A stretch of 64,000 nt of DNA, taken from the NCBI GenBank assembly GCA_001896885.1, contig MKRJ01000026.1, positions 1-64,000 on the forward strand. Direction: 5' to 3'. Each line of letters opens with the position of its first letter. Within the stretch, counting starts at the first letter, position 1. The stretch comes from Rhizobiales bacterium 65-79 (GTDB taxonomy: Bacteria; Pseudomonadota; Alphaproteobacteria; Rhizobiales; Rhizobiaceae). The position numbers and the translations under genes are program-made. This document shows positions 34,489 to 45,182 of this stretch, in pieces. The notes below the pieces were generated by a model, which worked only from the letters and a program-made list of their open reading frames with translations, made no database searches and was not told the origin of the DNA.

Positions 34489-35782
34489 TGCCGGCGGCCT
34501 CGGAGGGAACCTTTGCGCCCGAGTCGGCGGAAAAGGCTGCCGGGATCGCGGGCGGCTGCATCAGGGGGAAGCTGTCGACCACGCCGCCGGGATGCAGGTT
34601 CGGGAACGCGCTCTGCGCCCAGCGCAGCACCTGAAGCGCCGGGCTGTTGACCAGGAGCTTGGCGGCCGGGTAGCGCCAGAGGATATGGTCTACGAGATCG
34701 TTGGGCCGATAGGGCGTGTCGGCGATGCCCCGCCCCTGCAGGTCGAAGGCCGGATTGTCGCTCCAGTAATTCCCGCGTCCGTTGGCCGACCATTCGAGGT
34801 CGCGCGTGCCGACATACATGACCTGCGTCCAGTTGCGGACGAAGGCGTTCTCGGTCATCACGTTGCGCTCGGACCCTGCCGTGAACTGAACGCCGATCCG
34901 GCAGTCCTCGAACCAATTGCGGGAAAAGCGGTTCTTGTTGGCATTGTAGATGAAGACGCATTTGTCGCCGCCGCGAACGACGTTGCCCTCGATATCGGAG
35001 TCGTTGGCGTAGTTGAACAGCAGCCCGTGGTCACGGTCCCCCTTCGAGACGTTTCCGTTGATGATCAGGTGATCGGAGAACATGATGGCATAGCCGGCAT
35101 GGTTCCCGATCGAGACGTTGTCGCTGACCTCGCTGTGGTTCGTGTACATGTAGTGGATGCCGAAGCGGACGCCGTGGAGGCGATTGCCCTTGAAAACGTT
35201 GTTCCGGCTGACATTGACGAAGATGCCGTCGCGACCGCCGGTAATGTCGTTGTCTAGGACCTTCGCGCCGGGCGCGTTCCAGACATAGATTCCGTTGCCG
35301 CTGTCGTTGAGGTTCTGCGCGACCCAGCCCGAAATGTCGTTGTTCTCGACGAGTGCGTTGGCTGCGCCGTGCACGTAGACGCCGACAAGATTGCCTTGCA
35401 GGACGTTGTCGCGGACCACGGCGTTCGGAGCTGTCTTTTCGAGGAATATCGCGGCGTCCATGCGCGCCAGCGAACGTCCCGAGTTGCGGATGGTCAGCCC
35501 CTCGACCGTCACGTTCGGTGCGGTGATGTCGATCGTGCGGCCCTGGCCATGGCCTTCGATGACGACCCCGGCCCTTCCTTTCAAGGCAAGAGGACGGTCA
35601 ATCCGGACCGGGCCGTCGTAAACGCCAGGCGCCAGCTCCAGGACCTCTCCGCTCGGGGCCTGCGCAATGGCCGCCTGCAGATCCGACCCGGGGAGGATTT
35701 CGAGCGCCAGGGCTCCGGCCGGGTGAAGAAAGGCACCGGCCAGAGCCACCGACAGTCCACGAATGTACGGAAGGAGGCGCAT
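34481..35782 (-). CDS. nosD: NosD, periplasmic beta-helix accessory protein
   Basis: A 433-residue periplasmic protein of parallel beta-helix repeats of the CASH/NosD type, with an N-terminal signal peptide (GLSVALAGAFLHPAGALA). Repeating units such as NNDISGWVAQNL, DNDITGGRDGIFV and EGNVVRGGDKCVFIY form the helix. It is required for NosZ CuZ formation. I favour ATG 35782, which overlaps the nosZ stop as TGATG; GTG at 35785 is the alternative. Confidence 0.93.
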   Translation of the reverse strand: MRLLPYIRGLSVALAGAFLHPAGALALEILPGSDLQAAIAQAPSGEVLELAPGVYDGPVRIDRPLALKGRAGVVIEGHGQGRTIDITAPNVTVEGLTIRNSGRSLARMDAAIFLEKTAPNAVVRDNVLQGNLVGVYVHGAANALVENNDISGWVAQNLNDSGNGIYVWNAPGAKVLDNDITGGRDGIFVNVSRNNVFKGNRLHGVRFGIHYMYTNHSEVSDNVSIGNHAGYAIMFSDHLIINGNVSKGDRDHGLLFNYANDSDIEGNVVRGGDKCVFIYNANKNRFSRNWFEDCRIGVQFTAGSERNVMTENAFVRNWTQVMYVGTRDLEWSANGRGNYWSDNPAFDLQGRGIADTPYRPNDLVDHILWRYPAAKLLVNSPALQVLRWAQSAFPNLHPGGVVDSFPLMQPPAIPAAFSADSGAKVPSEAAGNG

Positions 35783-37725
35783 CACGCCTTACGCGGCTTT
35801 ACGATCAGCCGCCCGGCCATCTCCATGTGAAGCGCGTGACAGAACCACTGGCAATAGTACCAGTGCACGCCCGGGCGATCCGCGATGAATGTGACGGACG
35901 ACGTCTCCTGCGGCGAGATTTCCATGGCCACGCCATACCGAACGATGGTGAAGCCGTGGGTCAGGTCCTCGACGTCGTCCATATTCGTGATGGCGACCGT
36001 GACCTCATCGCCCTCTTCGACTTCGATCTTGGTAAGGCTGTAGACCGGCGCCACCGAGGTCATGTAGACGCGGACCTTGTTGCCGTCGCGAATGACGTTG
36101 GCGGCTTCCTCGAGCTTCACGCCGTCCTTCTTCGCCTGGGCACGGACGTCCTCCCACATCGGATCGTCACGCTTCCATACGGCGAGCGGCCGGATTTTCG
36201 AGCGATGAACGATGCAGATGTCGTGCGGCTCGGCGAAGCTCGGGCCATCGTGGACCAGCTTCATCTGTCCCGTGGAGATGTCGATCAGCTGGTCGTTCTC
36301 GGGATGCAGCGGCCCGACCGGCAGGAAGCGGTCCTTGGAGAACTTGTTGAGCGAGATCAGCCACTTTCCATCGGCTTCCTTCGTCTCGCCCATGGAAGTG
36401 TGGTTGTGCCCGGGCTGATAGTGAACGTCGAGCTTCTGCAGGATCGGATCGACCTTCTCGCCCTTGTAAAGCCGCTTTGCCTTGTCGATGTTCCACATGA
36501 CGACCTGGCTATCGAGGAACGCGGTCGTAAAGGCATTGCCCTTTCCGTCGAAGGCGGTGTGGAGCGGACCGAGACCCACTTCCGGCTCGGCGACCACCAC
36601 GTCGCGGGGCTTGATCTTGTCGTCGAAAAGCGCGTCGAGCAGCCTTACGTCGAGCACCGTCGTCGTGGGCGAGAGCTTGCCGTTAACGACCACGTGGATG
36701 CCGTCGGGGGCCGTGTTGACGCCGTGCGGGTTGTTGGACAGCGGCACGTAGCGCGTGTAGCGCGATCCGTGCCGCCCGTCGACGACCGGCACGCCGCCCA
36801 TGAGCTTGAAATCGCCGTTCTTGACGGCTTCCTCGATACGCTTGATGTTGAAGACGACGACCCAGTCCTGCTCCGCGCTCGTCATGTCCTCCAGAACGAA
36901 GCCCTTCTCCGAATTGTAGCAGGTGGAGAAGGAATATTTGCCCTGGTAGTCCGCATCGGTGTTGTCGAGGTTGCCGTCGACGAGAACCTGCCACGCCACC
37001 TTCATCGTGTCGCCGTCCAGCGCCGTGTAGACCGACCAGTATTTCGACTTGTCGTCATCCAGCACCGATCCGTCGTTCGGTATCGGAATGATGTGCTCGC
37101 TGTTGGCGAAGACGTAGCCCGTTCGCGGATATTTCTGCGGGCGAAGGCCGTGGATGTCGGAGGCGTTGGGGATTTCGACGATCCTGTCGCACTTCATCAC
37201 ATCGCAGCGGATGCGCGCCACGCGGCAATTGGCCTTGTCGTTGATGAAGATGTAGCGGCCGTCATAGGTACCGTCGGTGAACGACATGTGCGGATGGTGG
37301 GCGTCGCCGTTGACCAGAACCCCGCCCCGGGTCTCGAGGAACTTCTTCGTTTCCGGCAGCAGACCCTCGGTCAGGATCTTGCGGCTCTCATTGGTCAGCC
37401 CCCAACCCGTGGCGCTGTCGCGGTTGAACACCGGGATGCGCATGATCTCGCGCATCGACGGAATGCCGAGGATTCTCACCTCGCCGGTCTGCCCGCTGCT
37501 GTTGATGCCATAGTATTCATCCAGATCGCCGGGCTTGACCTCGACGGATTGTCCGCCGCCCTGCGACTGGGCCCGCAGCTCGGAAGAGGAGAACCCCAGT
37601 CCGGCGGCGCCGGCGAGCGCCGCGCCGCTCAGGAGCAGGCTGCGTCGGCGCATCTCGAAACGTCCGCTCCCTCCGGGCCCGTTTTCCGGCATCCCGGACT
37701 GCAGGTCTTCGTCGTGATCGGTCAT
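35782..37725 (-). CDS. nosZ: NosZ, nitrous-oxide reductase (clade I, Tat-exported)
   Basis: A 647-residue periplasmic enzyme that reduces N2O to N2. It starts with a Tat signal containing RRRSLLLSG, typical of clade I. The C-terminal CuA domain has the ligand run [12 protein letters not shown]. The propeller domain carries many His residues for the CuZ cluster (for example [10 protein letters not shown] and HNHTSMGE). Between nosR and nosZ lies a FixK-type box (37792-37805), 67 bp before the start. NosR and the NosDFYLX maturation set are all present, so the enzyme should be functional. No nitrite or nitric-oxide reductase is in the window. Confidence 0.96.
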   Translation of the reverse strand: MTDHDEDLQSGMPENGPGGSGRFEMRRRSLLLSGAALAGAAGLGFSSSELRAQSQGGGQSVEVKPGDLDEYYGINSSGQTGEVRILGIPSMREIMRIPVFNRDSATGWGLTNESRKILTEGLLPETKKFLETRGGVLVNGDAHHPHMSFTDGTYDGRYIFINDKANCRVARIRCDVMKCDRIVEIPNASDIHGLRPQKYPRTGYVFANSEHIIPIPNDGSVLDDDKSKYWSVYTALDGDTMKVAWQVLVDGNLDNTDADYQGKYSFSTCYNSEKGFVLEDMTSAEQDWVVVFNIKRIEEAVKNGDFKLMGGVPVVDGRHGSRYTRYVPLSNNPHGVNTAPDGIHVVVNGKLSPTTTVLDVRLLDALFDDKIKPRDVVVAEPEVGLGPLHTAFDGKGNAFTTAFLDSQVVMWNIDKAKRLYKGEKVDPILQKLDVHYQPGHNHTSMGETKEADGKWLISLNKFSKDRFLPVGPLHPENDQLIDISTGQMKLVHDGPSFAEPHDICIVHRSKIRPLAVWKRDDPMWEDVRAQAKKDGVKLEEAANVIRDGNKVRVYMTSVAPVYSLTKIEVEEGDEVTVAITNMDDVEDLTHGFTIVRYGVAMEISPQETSSVTFIADRPGVHWYYCQWFCHALHMEMAGRLIVKPRKA

Positions 37726-37785
37726 CGAAGTGTTTCCTTTCCCTTTGTTCGGACGGTTCGCGATCCATAGACCGGGCGCGAAGGA

Positions 37786-40068
37786 CTATCTTTGCGTAAG
37801 ATCAATCGAGGCGCGGGCCTTGGCTCGGTCGAGATGCGGCATTTCGGGCCTTGGGGGTGCGGGCCTCGGGCTGCCCATGACGCTCGCCCGCTTCTCCGAC
37901 TTCAGACGCCGCTGGATCATCACCGGACAGCGGTGATCGTCGTGATACAGTTCCTGGCAATGCAGGCACTGGATGCATTCGTTCGGATTGATATTGCCTT
38001 CGGGGTGGATCGCCTGCACCGGGCATTCAACGGCGCAACGGTCGCAAGGATTGCCGCATTCGCGGTAGCGGCGCAGCCAGTCGAACATCCTCAGCCGACC
38101 CGGGATCGCAAGCGCGGCACCGAGGGGACAGAGGTAGCGGCAATAGAAGCGCTCGACGAACAACCCGGCCGAAAGCAGCGCGCCGACATAGAGGATGAAG
38201 GGCCACTCGCGCATGAAGCGCAGCACGATCGCCGTCTTGAACGGCTCGACCTCGGCAGCCTCTTCGGCGAAGGACAGAGAGTAGAAGGAAATGCCGAACA
38301 GGCCGAGGAAGACGATATACTTGATCGGCCACAGCCGCTGGTGCAGCCAAAAAGGAATCGCCAATTGCCGGATGCCGAGCTTCTTGGCGATGGCGTTGAG
38401 GATTTCCTGAAGCGCGCCAAAGGGGCAGAGCCAGCCGCAGAACGCGCCGCGCCCCCAGAACAGCATCGCCGCCGCTACCGAGCTCCACAGGATGAAGATG
38501 AGCGGATCCATCAGGAAATAGTCCCAGCGGAAGTCCGTCCGCAGGGAATTGAAGAACGCCAGTATGTTCACGATGGACAGTTGCGCCTCGGCATACCAGC
38601 CGATCCAGAGGAGCGTGAAGGTGAGGAAGGCGAAGCGCAGGCGGTGATAGAGGACGGGTCGCCGGACAAGCGTGCCCTGGAAGAAGAAAACCGCCGTCAG
38701 CACCATGAGCGCGGCGACCATGATGACGATCTCGCCCGCCTTCGCCCGCCATGCGCGCTGCCACAGCGCGGGCGGCGCCGGTTCCGCGCCCGCCGCGGCT
38801 GTCGCCTGCCCGGAAGCGGGCGGAGCGGCGACGGGCGCCGTCGGCGCGGGAGGCGCGGCTTTCTCGCGAAGATATTTCGCCGGCACCTGATAGCCGAGGT
38901 CGAATGTGAGGAAGGCCTTGTCGCGCGCCCCGATCGCACGCTGAACCAGGAGTTCGAGCCGCCAGGGCGCGGCCGGATCGAAGTGCTGGCCGGCGGGTAT
39001 CGTGAACAGGCCGATCTCGGGCAGCGACGGAGCGCCCCCTGCACTCAGGTCTCCCAGCCGCCGGTGATCGTGATCGTGGAATCGAATGATGGTCTCGCCC
39101 TGAACCAGCTCGATCCGGTCGAAAATCCCGCCGCGCACATAGCCGGACCCCTTGAAGGAATAGCGACCGGTTCCGCCGACGACGATGGCCTGCTGGCCGG
39201 GCTTGAGGTCCTCTTCGAGGGCCTGATAGCCGGCGGCGCCGAGCAGGCTGCGCCCGATTCCCGGCACCGTGACCTGGGCGGCATAAAGATCGATGAAGAC
39301 GTCGCTGCCCGGTCCCGCTTCGGGATGGTCGATGGCAAGCTTGTTGCCGGACTTCACGAAGGCGGCGTTTATCTCGTCGACGCTAAGCGAGAGGCGCCGC
39401 ACGGAGCCTTCGCCCAAGAGGCTCTGCCAGCTCTCGGTCGCCGCCTTGTCGGGGTCGATCTCGCTCTTCGGCGCGGAAGCGGCCGCGGGACCGCGCTTCG
39501 TCATGCCGAGGCCCCGCGCCTCGGCGACCTTGATCGCCGAGCGGGTGATGCTGTCGCCGATCACCATGGTCGTGACCGTGGCACCGCTGATGATATCGAC
39601 GGAGGAATCATTGGGCGCCTGCTTCAGCGTGTCAGCGGCGCGTTTCCCGACATAGCTTCGTATGAAGGCTTCGAGCTTGGCGGCCGGAATGCCGACCAGG
39701 ACAATGGGCTCATGGTGCTCGACGAGCTTGGCGCCCACGATGCGGCCCTCAAGGTCGATTCCGATAAGGATCCGGATCGGCTTGCCGGAGTAGCCCGTCG
39801 AATCGACCACGTCCGACGTCAGATAGACGTAGCCAAGCAGCTTTTCGCCGTCATGCACCGCCGAAACGGGAGGATCGCCTTCGGCGGGATCGAACCGACC
39901 GGCGCCCGGGAAAACCTCGGCGAGCGTCGCAGGCGTCAGGAAATCGTGAAGCAGGCCAGGCCGTTGCGGATCCGCGGCAGACCGGGAAACGGAAAAGGCG
40001 ACGAATATCAGCGCAATCGCCAGCGGGAAACGCCAGCGGGTCGCAATGTCGGTGAGTCGAAGCATCAT
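37786..40068 (-). CDS. nosR: NosR, membrane flavo-iron-sulfur regulator/electron donor to NosZ
   Basis: A 760-residue membrane protein. A signal peptide is followed by a periplasmic FMN-binding domain with SGATVT (Thr166 the flavin site made by NosX), then several membrane segments, two CxxxCP motifs (CGWLCP, CRYLCP) and C-terminal 4Fe-4S clusters (CDRCAVECP and CIQCLHCQELY with a later Cys-Pro). It is needed for nosZ expression and for electron supply to NosZ from quinol. The FixK-like box at 40191-40204 is 123 bp upstream. It is the first gene of the operon. An Ala/Pro-rich linker near residues 395-425 looks disordered. Confidence 0.95.
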   Translation of the reverse strand: MMLRLTDIATRWRFPLAIALIFVAFSVSRSAADPQRPGLLHDFLTPATLAEVFPGAGRFDPAEGDPPVSAVHDGEKLLGYVYLTSDVVDSTGYSGKPIRILIGIDLEGRIVGAKLVEHHEPIVLVGIPAAKLEAFIRSYVGKRAADTLKQAPNDSSVDIISGATVTTMVIGDSITRSAIKVAEARGLGMTKRGPAAASAPKSEIDPDKAATESWQSLLGEGSVRRLSLSVDEINAAFVKSGNKLAIDHPEAGPGSDVFIDLYAAQVTVPGIGRSLLGAAGYQALEEDLKPGQQAIVVGGTGRYSFKGSGYVRGGIFDRIELVQGETIIRFHDHDHRRLGDLSAGGAPSLPEIGLFTIPAGQHFDPAAPWRLELLVQRAIGARDKAFLTFDLGYQVPAKYLREKAAPPAPTAPVAAPPASGQATAAAGAEPAPPALWQRAWRAKAGEIVIMVAALMVLTAVFFFQGTLVRRPVLYHRLRFAFLTFTLLWIGWYAEAQLSIVNILAFFNSLRTDFRWDYFLMDPLIFILWSSVAAAMLFWGRGAFCGWLCPFGALQEILNAIAKKLGIRQLAIPFWLHQRLWPIKYIVFLGLFGISFYSLSFAEEAAEVEPFKTAIVLRFMREWPFILYVGALLSAGLFVERFYCRYLCPLGAALAIPGRLRMFDWLRRYRECGNPCDRCAVECPVQAIHPEGNINPNECIQCLHCQELYHDDHRCPVMIQRRLKSEKRASVMGSPRPAPPRPEMPHLDRAKARASIDLTQR
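37792..37805. promoter_or_regulatory. FixK/FNR-type box inside nosR end, upstream of nosZ
   Basis: TTGCGTAAGATCAA fits TTG(A/C)-N6-(T/G)CAA, 67 bp before nosZ. It overlaps the last codons of nosR and could give nosZ its own promoter. Confidence 0.5.
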
Positions 40069-40190
40069 CCAGGTCGATCAGCGCAACGATCCGCATGCCT
40101 GCGGAACAAATGTTTCAGCCTTGCTCGGGAAGGATTATTTCCTTTGCGGGATTCGATGCGGAGCGTATCGAACCCGGTCCGAGAGCGGCT

Positions 40191-40204
40191 TTGCGCCAAA
40201 TCAA
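40191..40204. promoter_or_regulatory. FixK/FNR-type box upstream of nosR
   Basis: TTGCGCCAAATCAA fits TTG(A/C)-N6-(T/G)CAA, 123 bp before the nosR start. Confidence 0.52.
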
Positions 40205-40476
40205 ACAACAGCGCGGTCCGACAAAAAGCGCGCCGGCTGCGCCAGATCGTGGCCTCGACAGGGTAGCGAAATTGAGATGGATCCGGTCTGGCGGGGCGGA
40301 CGGCGGTTCGCCTCGGGCACCGGCGGTCTTTCTTCTGGACGTGCGCTGCCACGGCCGGGCATCCTGCCGTCAACGGCCGGCACGGTGGGGAAACAGAAAG
40401 ATTACACCAGCAACGGCATCGCGCCGATCACATCTGAATTGGACCCGGATGCCGGTACCTATGTCATGCGCACCCT

Positions 40477-40490
40477 TTGATCAGCGTCAA
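40477..40490. promoter_or_regulatory. FixK/FNR-type box upstream of USP gene
   Basis: TTGATCAGCGTCAA is a full palindromic match, 79 bp before the GTG at 40569. Confidence 0.68.
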
Positions 40491-40568
40491 GGTCCCGCCA
40501 CCGCCCTTTGCTAGACTTGAAGATCATCAACTTTCGACATTCGGTCGCCAAACTGGAAAGGCGCGTTC

Positions 40569-41390
40569 GTGAACTGCAAATCGATCCTTCTCAATCTCGA
40601 CATCGATGGTCCCGTCGCTCCGGTAACCAAAGCGGCGATCGAACTAGCGGCCGCGCATCAAGCCAGGCTGATCGGCTTCTGCGCTGCTGAAGCGCCCCTG
40701 CCGATGGCATATCCGGAAGGCGGCGCCATGTTCGTCGAGGCGTGGCAACAGATGCGAACCGACATCGGCACCCGTTTCAAAGAGATGCGGCGGGAGTTCG
40801 AGAAACTCGTCCCGCGGTCCATCGACAGCGAATGGCGTGACGCCTTAGAAACTCCCACGCAGGCGTTGGTCGGGGCGTCCAGATCGGCTGATTTGCTTGT
40901 GATGCGCGCGGCGAAAGGTGCATCCACCGGCGATGCCTACCGGGTTGCCGAACCTGGAAGCGTCGTGCTGCAGGCAGGACGGCCATTGCTCGTGCTGAGC
41001 GATGCCGGCGGTCACATGCCCCCCAAGAAAATTGTAGTCGCCTGGAGGGATACGAGGGAGGCGAGACGTGCGGTATCCGATGCGGTACCGCTGCTGCGGA
41101 TGGCGGATGACGTAACGGTCGTTACTGTCTCTCACGCGATGAATGAGGCCGTTCGTCAAAGCGCCGCGGATGTGGTCACATTCCTCGCTCGCCATGGCGT
41201 CAGGAGCCATAGCGAATTGCTGGAAGGAAACGATGACAGCGAGGAACTGCTTGGGTTCCTGGCCGCCGCCGATGCCGACCTGGTCGTCTCGGGCGCATAT
41301 GGCCATAGTCGTTTGAGGGAATGGGCCTTCGGCGGAGTGACGCGCTCCTTGCTGGATACAGCCAAATTCAACCGATTCCTGTCGAGCTGA
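40569..41390 (+). CDS. Tandem-domain universal stress protein
   Basis: A 273-residue two-domain Usp protein, paralogue of the one at 5119-5943. Both share the N-terminal pattern with LDIDGP or FDIDAP, then LIGFCAAEA or LIGFAAAEA, and the C-terminal GHSR, one residue, REWAFGGVTR. The second domain holds VVSGAYGHSRLREWAFGGVT, the nucleotide-binding pattern. The GTG at 40569 has AAAGG upstream. A full FixK-type box lies 79 bp before it. Phosphoketolase follows after a 528-bp gap and may or may not share its transcript. Confidence 0.88.
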   Translation: MNCKSILLNLDIDGPVAPVTKAAIELAAAHQARLIGFCAAEAPLPMAYPEGGAMFVEAWQQMRTDIGTRFKEMRREFEKLVPRSIDSEWRDALETPTQALVGASRSADLLVMRAAKGASTGDAYRVAEPGSVVLQAGRPLLVLSDAGGHMPPKKIVVAWRDTREARRAVSDAVPLLRMADDVTVVTVSHAMNEAVRQSAADVVTFLARHGVRSHSELLEGNDDSEELLGFLAAADADLVVSGAYGHSRLREWAFGGVTRSLLDTAKFNRFLSS

Positions 41391-41918
41391 ACCTCTGTCG
41401 AATATCAAGGCACGGCGATTGGCGCCGGATTCCCGCGGATGGTCGTTCACACCATAACTGTCGGTGCCGCGGTGAAAGCGAACAGGCCTGTGGCGCACCT
41501 GTCCGGCCAGTCGCGCTCGATCCTGACCGGCCGCGCCGATTCGGAACGGACCCGATTGGCCTCCTGCGCCGTTGGGGTATTGGTCGCGCACGCCCGGGTA
41601 GCCGGCGGCAATCCGACCGGAAAGGCCTGATCGATGTATCGCCTCATATTGAAATCCAATGCCGGGTCATCCGGCATCGAGCTCGCGGTATCCGGCAGCG
41701 GCGCCGAAACATCCCGCCCGGAGGCTCGGGATCCTCGGGCCGCTCATGAGCAGGCCTCCTTTCAGCCAGCGACGATCACTACCCCGCCGCAAAGCTGCGT
41801 CGAAATAGAGATGGTCCCGACCGGCGAGGCCGCGATCATCGCCCGCCATGCAGAACAGGTGACCGGCCACGACGGTTGCCTCTGTCAGCCTTGAACTAGG
41901 ATACAAGGAAAAAGACCG
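41391..41918. other. 528-bp stretch without a recognisable gene
   Basis: Two back-to-back plus-strand open frames (41439-41630 and 41634-41894) are present, but they resemble no protein I know. No FixK-type box and no long hairpin was found. An AAGGAAAAAG about 6 bases before 41919 serves as the ribosome site of the phosphoketolase gene. It may be a long leader or a decayed gene. Confidence 0.4.
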
Positions 41919-44309
41919 ATGAGCAGCAATCCACGCAAGTCGACCCAGACGCCGCTCGACAGGCAGGAAATGGATCTTCTCAACGCCTGGTGGCGAGCGG
42001 CGAACTACCTTTCCGTCGGCCAGGTCTATCTGCTCGACAACCCGCTGCTGCGAGAACCGCTCAGGCTGGAACATGTCAAGCCCCGGCTGCTCGGCCATTG
42101 GGGCACGGTGCCGGGCCTCAATTTCCTCTATGTCCACCTGAACCGGATCATCCGACGGCAGGATCGTTCGATCCTTTTCGTCACCGGGCCGGGCCACGGC
42201 GCGCCGGGCATCGTGGCCAATACCTGGCTGGAGGGCACCTATAGCGAGCTCTACCCCGCCGTCTCCCAGGACGAGGAAGGTATTCGGCGGCTGTTTCGGC
42301 AATTCTCCTTTCCGGGCGGCATTCCGAGCCATGCGGCCGCCGAAACACCGGGGTCGATCCATGAGGGCGGCGAACTCGGCTATTCGCTGGCGCATTCCTT
42401 CGGCGCGGCTTTCGACAATCCCGATCTCATCGTCGCCTGCGTGATCGGAGACGGCGAGGCCGAGACCGGGCCGCTCGCCACCACATGGCACGGCAACAAG
42501 TTCCTCAATCCCGCAACCGACGGCGCGGTACTGCCGATCCTGCATCTCAACGGCTACAAGATCGCCAATCCGACCGTGCTGGCACGCATCCCGCACGAGG
42601 AACTCGCCGCGCTGATGCGCGGCTACGGATACGAACCGATCTTCGTCGAAGGCGACCGGCCCGAAGCGATGCACCAGGCGATGGCGGCGGCGTTCGAGGA
42701 GGCCTTCGCCTCCATCGACAGGATCCAGAAAGCGGCCCGGGAAGGCTCGGGCGCGGACGAGCGCCCCGTCTGGCCGATGATCGTGCTGAGGAGTCCGAAG
42801 GGCTGGACCGGGCCGAAGACCGTGGACGGGTTGAAGACGGAAGGATCCTGGCGTTCCCATCAGGTTCCCTTTTCCGACATGACCAGGCCGGGGCACCTCA
42901 AGCTTCTGGAGGACTGGCTGAAAAGCTACCGGCCGGAAGAACTGTTCGACGAGAACGGCACGCTCCGCCCGGAAATCGCGGTGCTGGCGCCGGCGGGCGA
43001 ACGGCGCATGAGCGCCAATCCGCACGCCAATGGCGGCGCGCTGAAACGCCCGCTCAGGCTGCCGGATTTCTGGGACTACGCTGTCTCCGTGCCGGCGCCC
43101 GGCCAATCCGACGCGCAGGCCACGCATCAGGCCGGGACATTCCTGCGCGACGTAATGCGGCAGAATATGGCCAACCGCAATTTCCGCATCTTCGGACCCG
43201 ACGAGACGGCCTCGAACCGTCTGCAGGCGGTGTTCGAGGCGACGGACCGCGCCTGGCAGGCGCAGACCATTCCCGAGGACGATCATCTCGCCCGCGACGG
43301 CCGCGTGATGGAGATTCTTTCGGAACATACCTGCCAAGGCTGGCTGGAAGGGTACCTGCTTACCGGCCGGCACGGCTTCTTTTCCTGCTACGAGGCCTTT
43401 ATCCACATCGTCGATTCCATGTTCAACCAGCACGCCAAATGGCTGAAGACCTCGCGCGACGTGGAATGGCGGAGGCCGATCGCCTCGCTCAACTACCTGC
43501 TGACCTCGCATGTCTGGCGGCAGGACCATAACGGCTTCAGCCATCAGGACCCCGGCTTCGTCGACCATGTCGTCAACAAGAAAGCCGATATCGTCCGCGT
43601 CTACTTCCCGCCGGATGCCAACACGCTGCTGTGGGTGACGGACCATTGCCTCAGGAGCTGGAACCGCGTCAACGTGATAGTGGCCGGCAAGCAGCCCTCT
43701 CCGCAATGGCTCGACATGGATGCCGCGATCAAGCATTGCAGCGCCGGTATCGGCGTTTGGGAATGGGCGAGCAGCGATCGCGATGGCGAGCCCGAAGTGG
43801 TGATGGCCTGTGCGGGCGACGTGCCGACGCTGGAGACGCTGGCCGCCGTCGACCTGGTGCGCGACTACATTCCCGACCTCAAGGTGCGAGTGATCAACAT
43901 CGTGGACCTGATGACGCTGCAGCCCAGGACCGAGCACCCGCACGGGCTGACCGATCCGGATTTCGACGCGCTGTTCACCACCGACAAGCCGATCATCTTC
44001 GCCTATCACGGCTATCCCTGGCTGATCCATCGGCTGGCCTACAAGCGCCACAACCATGCGAATCTGCATGTACGCGGATATATCGAGGAAGGCTCGACCA
44101 CGACTCCGTTCGACATGGTCGTGCGCAACCGCATCGACCGTTTCCATCTGGTCATGGACATTATCGACCGGGTGCCGCGGCTTGGCTCATCGGCCGTGCA
44201 CGCCAAGCAGGCGATCCGCGACAAGCTCATCGAGCATCAACGCTACATCGTCGCCCATGGTGAGGACATGCCGGAAGTGCATAAATGGCGCTGGCGTCCG
44301 GCAGCCTGA
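41919..44309 (+). CDS. xfp: Phosphoketolase (xylulose-5-P/fructose-6-P)
   Basis: A 796-residue thiamine-diphosphate enzyme that splits xylulose 5-phosphate, and perhaps fructose 6-phosphate, with phosphate to acetyl phosphate and a sugar phosphate. The ThDP signature [19 protein letters not shown] is complete, as are the family runs [19 protein letters not shown] and [20 protein letters not shown]. Full length matches the family (about 790). It would yield acetyl phosphate without oxygen or NADH formation, useful in low oxygen. Acetate kinase and phosphotransacetylase genes are not in the window. It is convergent with the N-ATPase operon, with 21 bp between stops. Confidence 0.94.
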   Translation: MSSNPRKSTQTPLDRQEMDLLNAWWRAANYLSVGQVYLLDNPLLREPLRLEHVKPRLLGHWGTVPGLNFLYVHLNRIIRRQDRSILFVTGPGHGAPGIVANTWLEGTYSELYPAVSQDEEGIRRLFRQFSFPGGIPSHAAAETPGSIHEGGELGYSLAHSFGAAFDNPDLIVACVIGDGEAETGPLATTWHGNKFLNPATDGAVLPILHLNGYKIANPTVLARIPHEELAALMRGYGYEPIFVEGDRPEAMHQAMAAAFEEAFASIDRIQKAAREGSGADERPVWPMIVLRSPKGWTGPKTVDGLKTEGSWRSHQVPFSDMTRPGHLKLLEDWLKSYRPEELFDENGTLRPEIAVLAPAGERRMSANPHANGGALKRPLRLPDFWDYAVSVPAPGQSDAQATHQAGTFLRDVMRQNMANRNFRIFGPDETASNRLQAVFEATDRAWQAQTIPEDDHLARDGRVMEILSEHTCQGWLEGYLLTGRHGFFSCYEAFIHIVDSMFNQHAKWLKTSRDVEWRRPIASLNYLLTSHVWRQDHNGFSHQDPGFVDHVVNKKADIVRVYFPPDANTLLWVTDHCLRSWNRVNVIVAGKQPSPQWLDMDAAIKHCSAGIGVWEWASSDRDGEPEVVMACAGDVPTLETLAAVDLVRDYIPDLKVRVINIVDLMTLQPRTEHPHGLTDPDFDALFTTDKPIIFAYHGYPWLIHRLAYKRHNHANLHVRGYIEEGSTTTPFDMVVRNRIDRFHLVMDIIDRVPRLGSSAVHAKQAIRDKLIEHQRYIVAHGEDMPEVHKWRWRPAA

Positions 44310-44330
44310 GATCGAACCGAAGCGCCTGCT

Positions 44331-45182
44331 CTAGCGTGCCGTCCTGCGGCTGGCGGTCTCGCCGGCCGCAAGTTCGATGATCTCGGCCGTAATCTCTTCC
44401 TGCCGCACGATACGCTGCCTCCCCTGGAGGGATTCCAGCATACGCTCGACCGCGCCATGCGTGCGCGCCATCGCCTGCATGCGCGCCTGGTTTTCGGCAG
44501 CGAAAGCATGAAGCGCCGCCTGGCAGAGCTGCGCATGGAGGTACTCGCCCGCGAGCTTCGCCAGCAGGTCGGCCGGCGGAAGCTGAAGCAGCGGCTCCCT
44601 GTTTCCAGCGGCATCCGGCATGCCCGACGGGTCGAAAGGAAGAAGCGGCGCCCTGCGCGTCTCGACCACCCCCGCCGCGCCGACGGTCGCGTAGAAGACA
44701 TCAAGTGTCCCGATCGCCGCCTCCGTCACGCCCCGGTAGATCACCTCGGCCAACATGTCGGCGAGCTTCGGGATCGAGGCCGTGCGCGAGGGCATGGCGC
44801 CCTGCCAGAGGGGTTTCAGGCCTTGCTCGCGCGCAAGGGCGCCGCCGCGCGTGCCGACGAGAAGCAACGCCGATGTTTCCCAATCCGCCAGGGTGCCGAG
44901 AACCTTCTCACTGAAATTACTGACGAAACCTTCTTCGGCCAGGAAGACCACGATGGCCCGGCGCGGAGGCCCCGCCCCATGGCCGGCATACGGCATCCGG
45001 ACCATCGGCAGGATACGGCCGATGGCCGCCTTTATCGCTTCGGCATAGCTGTCCACGGCCGCGAGTTCGGCCTGCGCCTGCCGCGACCGCGCCGCCGCGA
45101 TGCCACGCATCGCGTTCACCACCGAACCGAGCTTCTCGATCCCGTCGATGCGTGCGCTGATGTCGGCCAACCGTTCGGTCAT
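44331..45182 (-). CDS. atpG: N-ATPase subunit gamma
   Basis: A 283-residue central-stalk subunit. The N-terminal coiled coil ([20 protein letters not shown]) and C-terminal partner helix ([19 protein letters not shown]) are recognisable but diverged from standard F-ATPase gamma, as in the N-ATPase lineage. It is the last gene of the operon; its start overlaps the atpA stop by four bases. Confidence 0.9.
   Translation of the reverse strand: MTERLADISARIDGIEKLGSVVNAMRGIAAARSRQAQAELAAVDSYAEAIKAAIGRILPMVRMPYAGHGAGPPRRAIVVFLAEEGFVSNFSEKVLGTLADWETSALLLVGTRGGALAREQGLKPLWQGAMPSRTASIPKLADMLAEVIYRGVTEAAIGTLDVFYATVGAAGVVETRRAPLLPFDPSGMPDAAGNREPLLQLPPADLLAKLAGEYLHAQLCQAALHAFAAENQARMQAMARTHGAVERMLESLQGRQRIVRQEEITAEIIELAAGETASRRTAR

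Larger units (their letters stand above)
40069..40568. other. 500-bp divergent promoter region between nosR and USP
   Basis: I see no convincing gene here. The open frames present have unconvincing composition and no recognisable protein. The region holds the FixK-like boxes at 40191-40204 and 40477-40490. The intervening part is GC-rich and otherwise featureless to my eye; a small RNA cannot be excluded. Confidence 0.5.

Noticed and set aside
35827..37770. A 647-codon plus-strand frame opposite nosZ
   Set aside because: It matches no protein and mirrors nosZ almost exactly.
41439..41894. Two small plus-strand frames before phosphoketolase
   Set aside because: No recognised features, no good ribosome sites and no match to known proteins; treated as non-coding for now.
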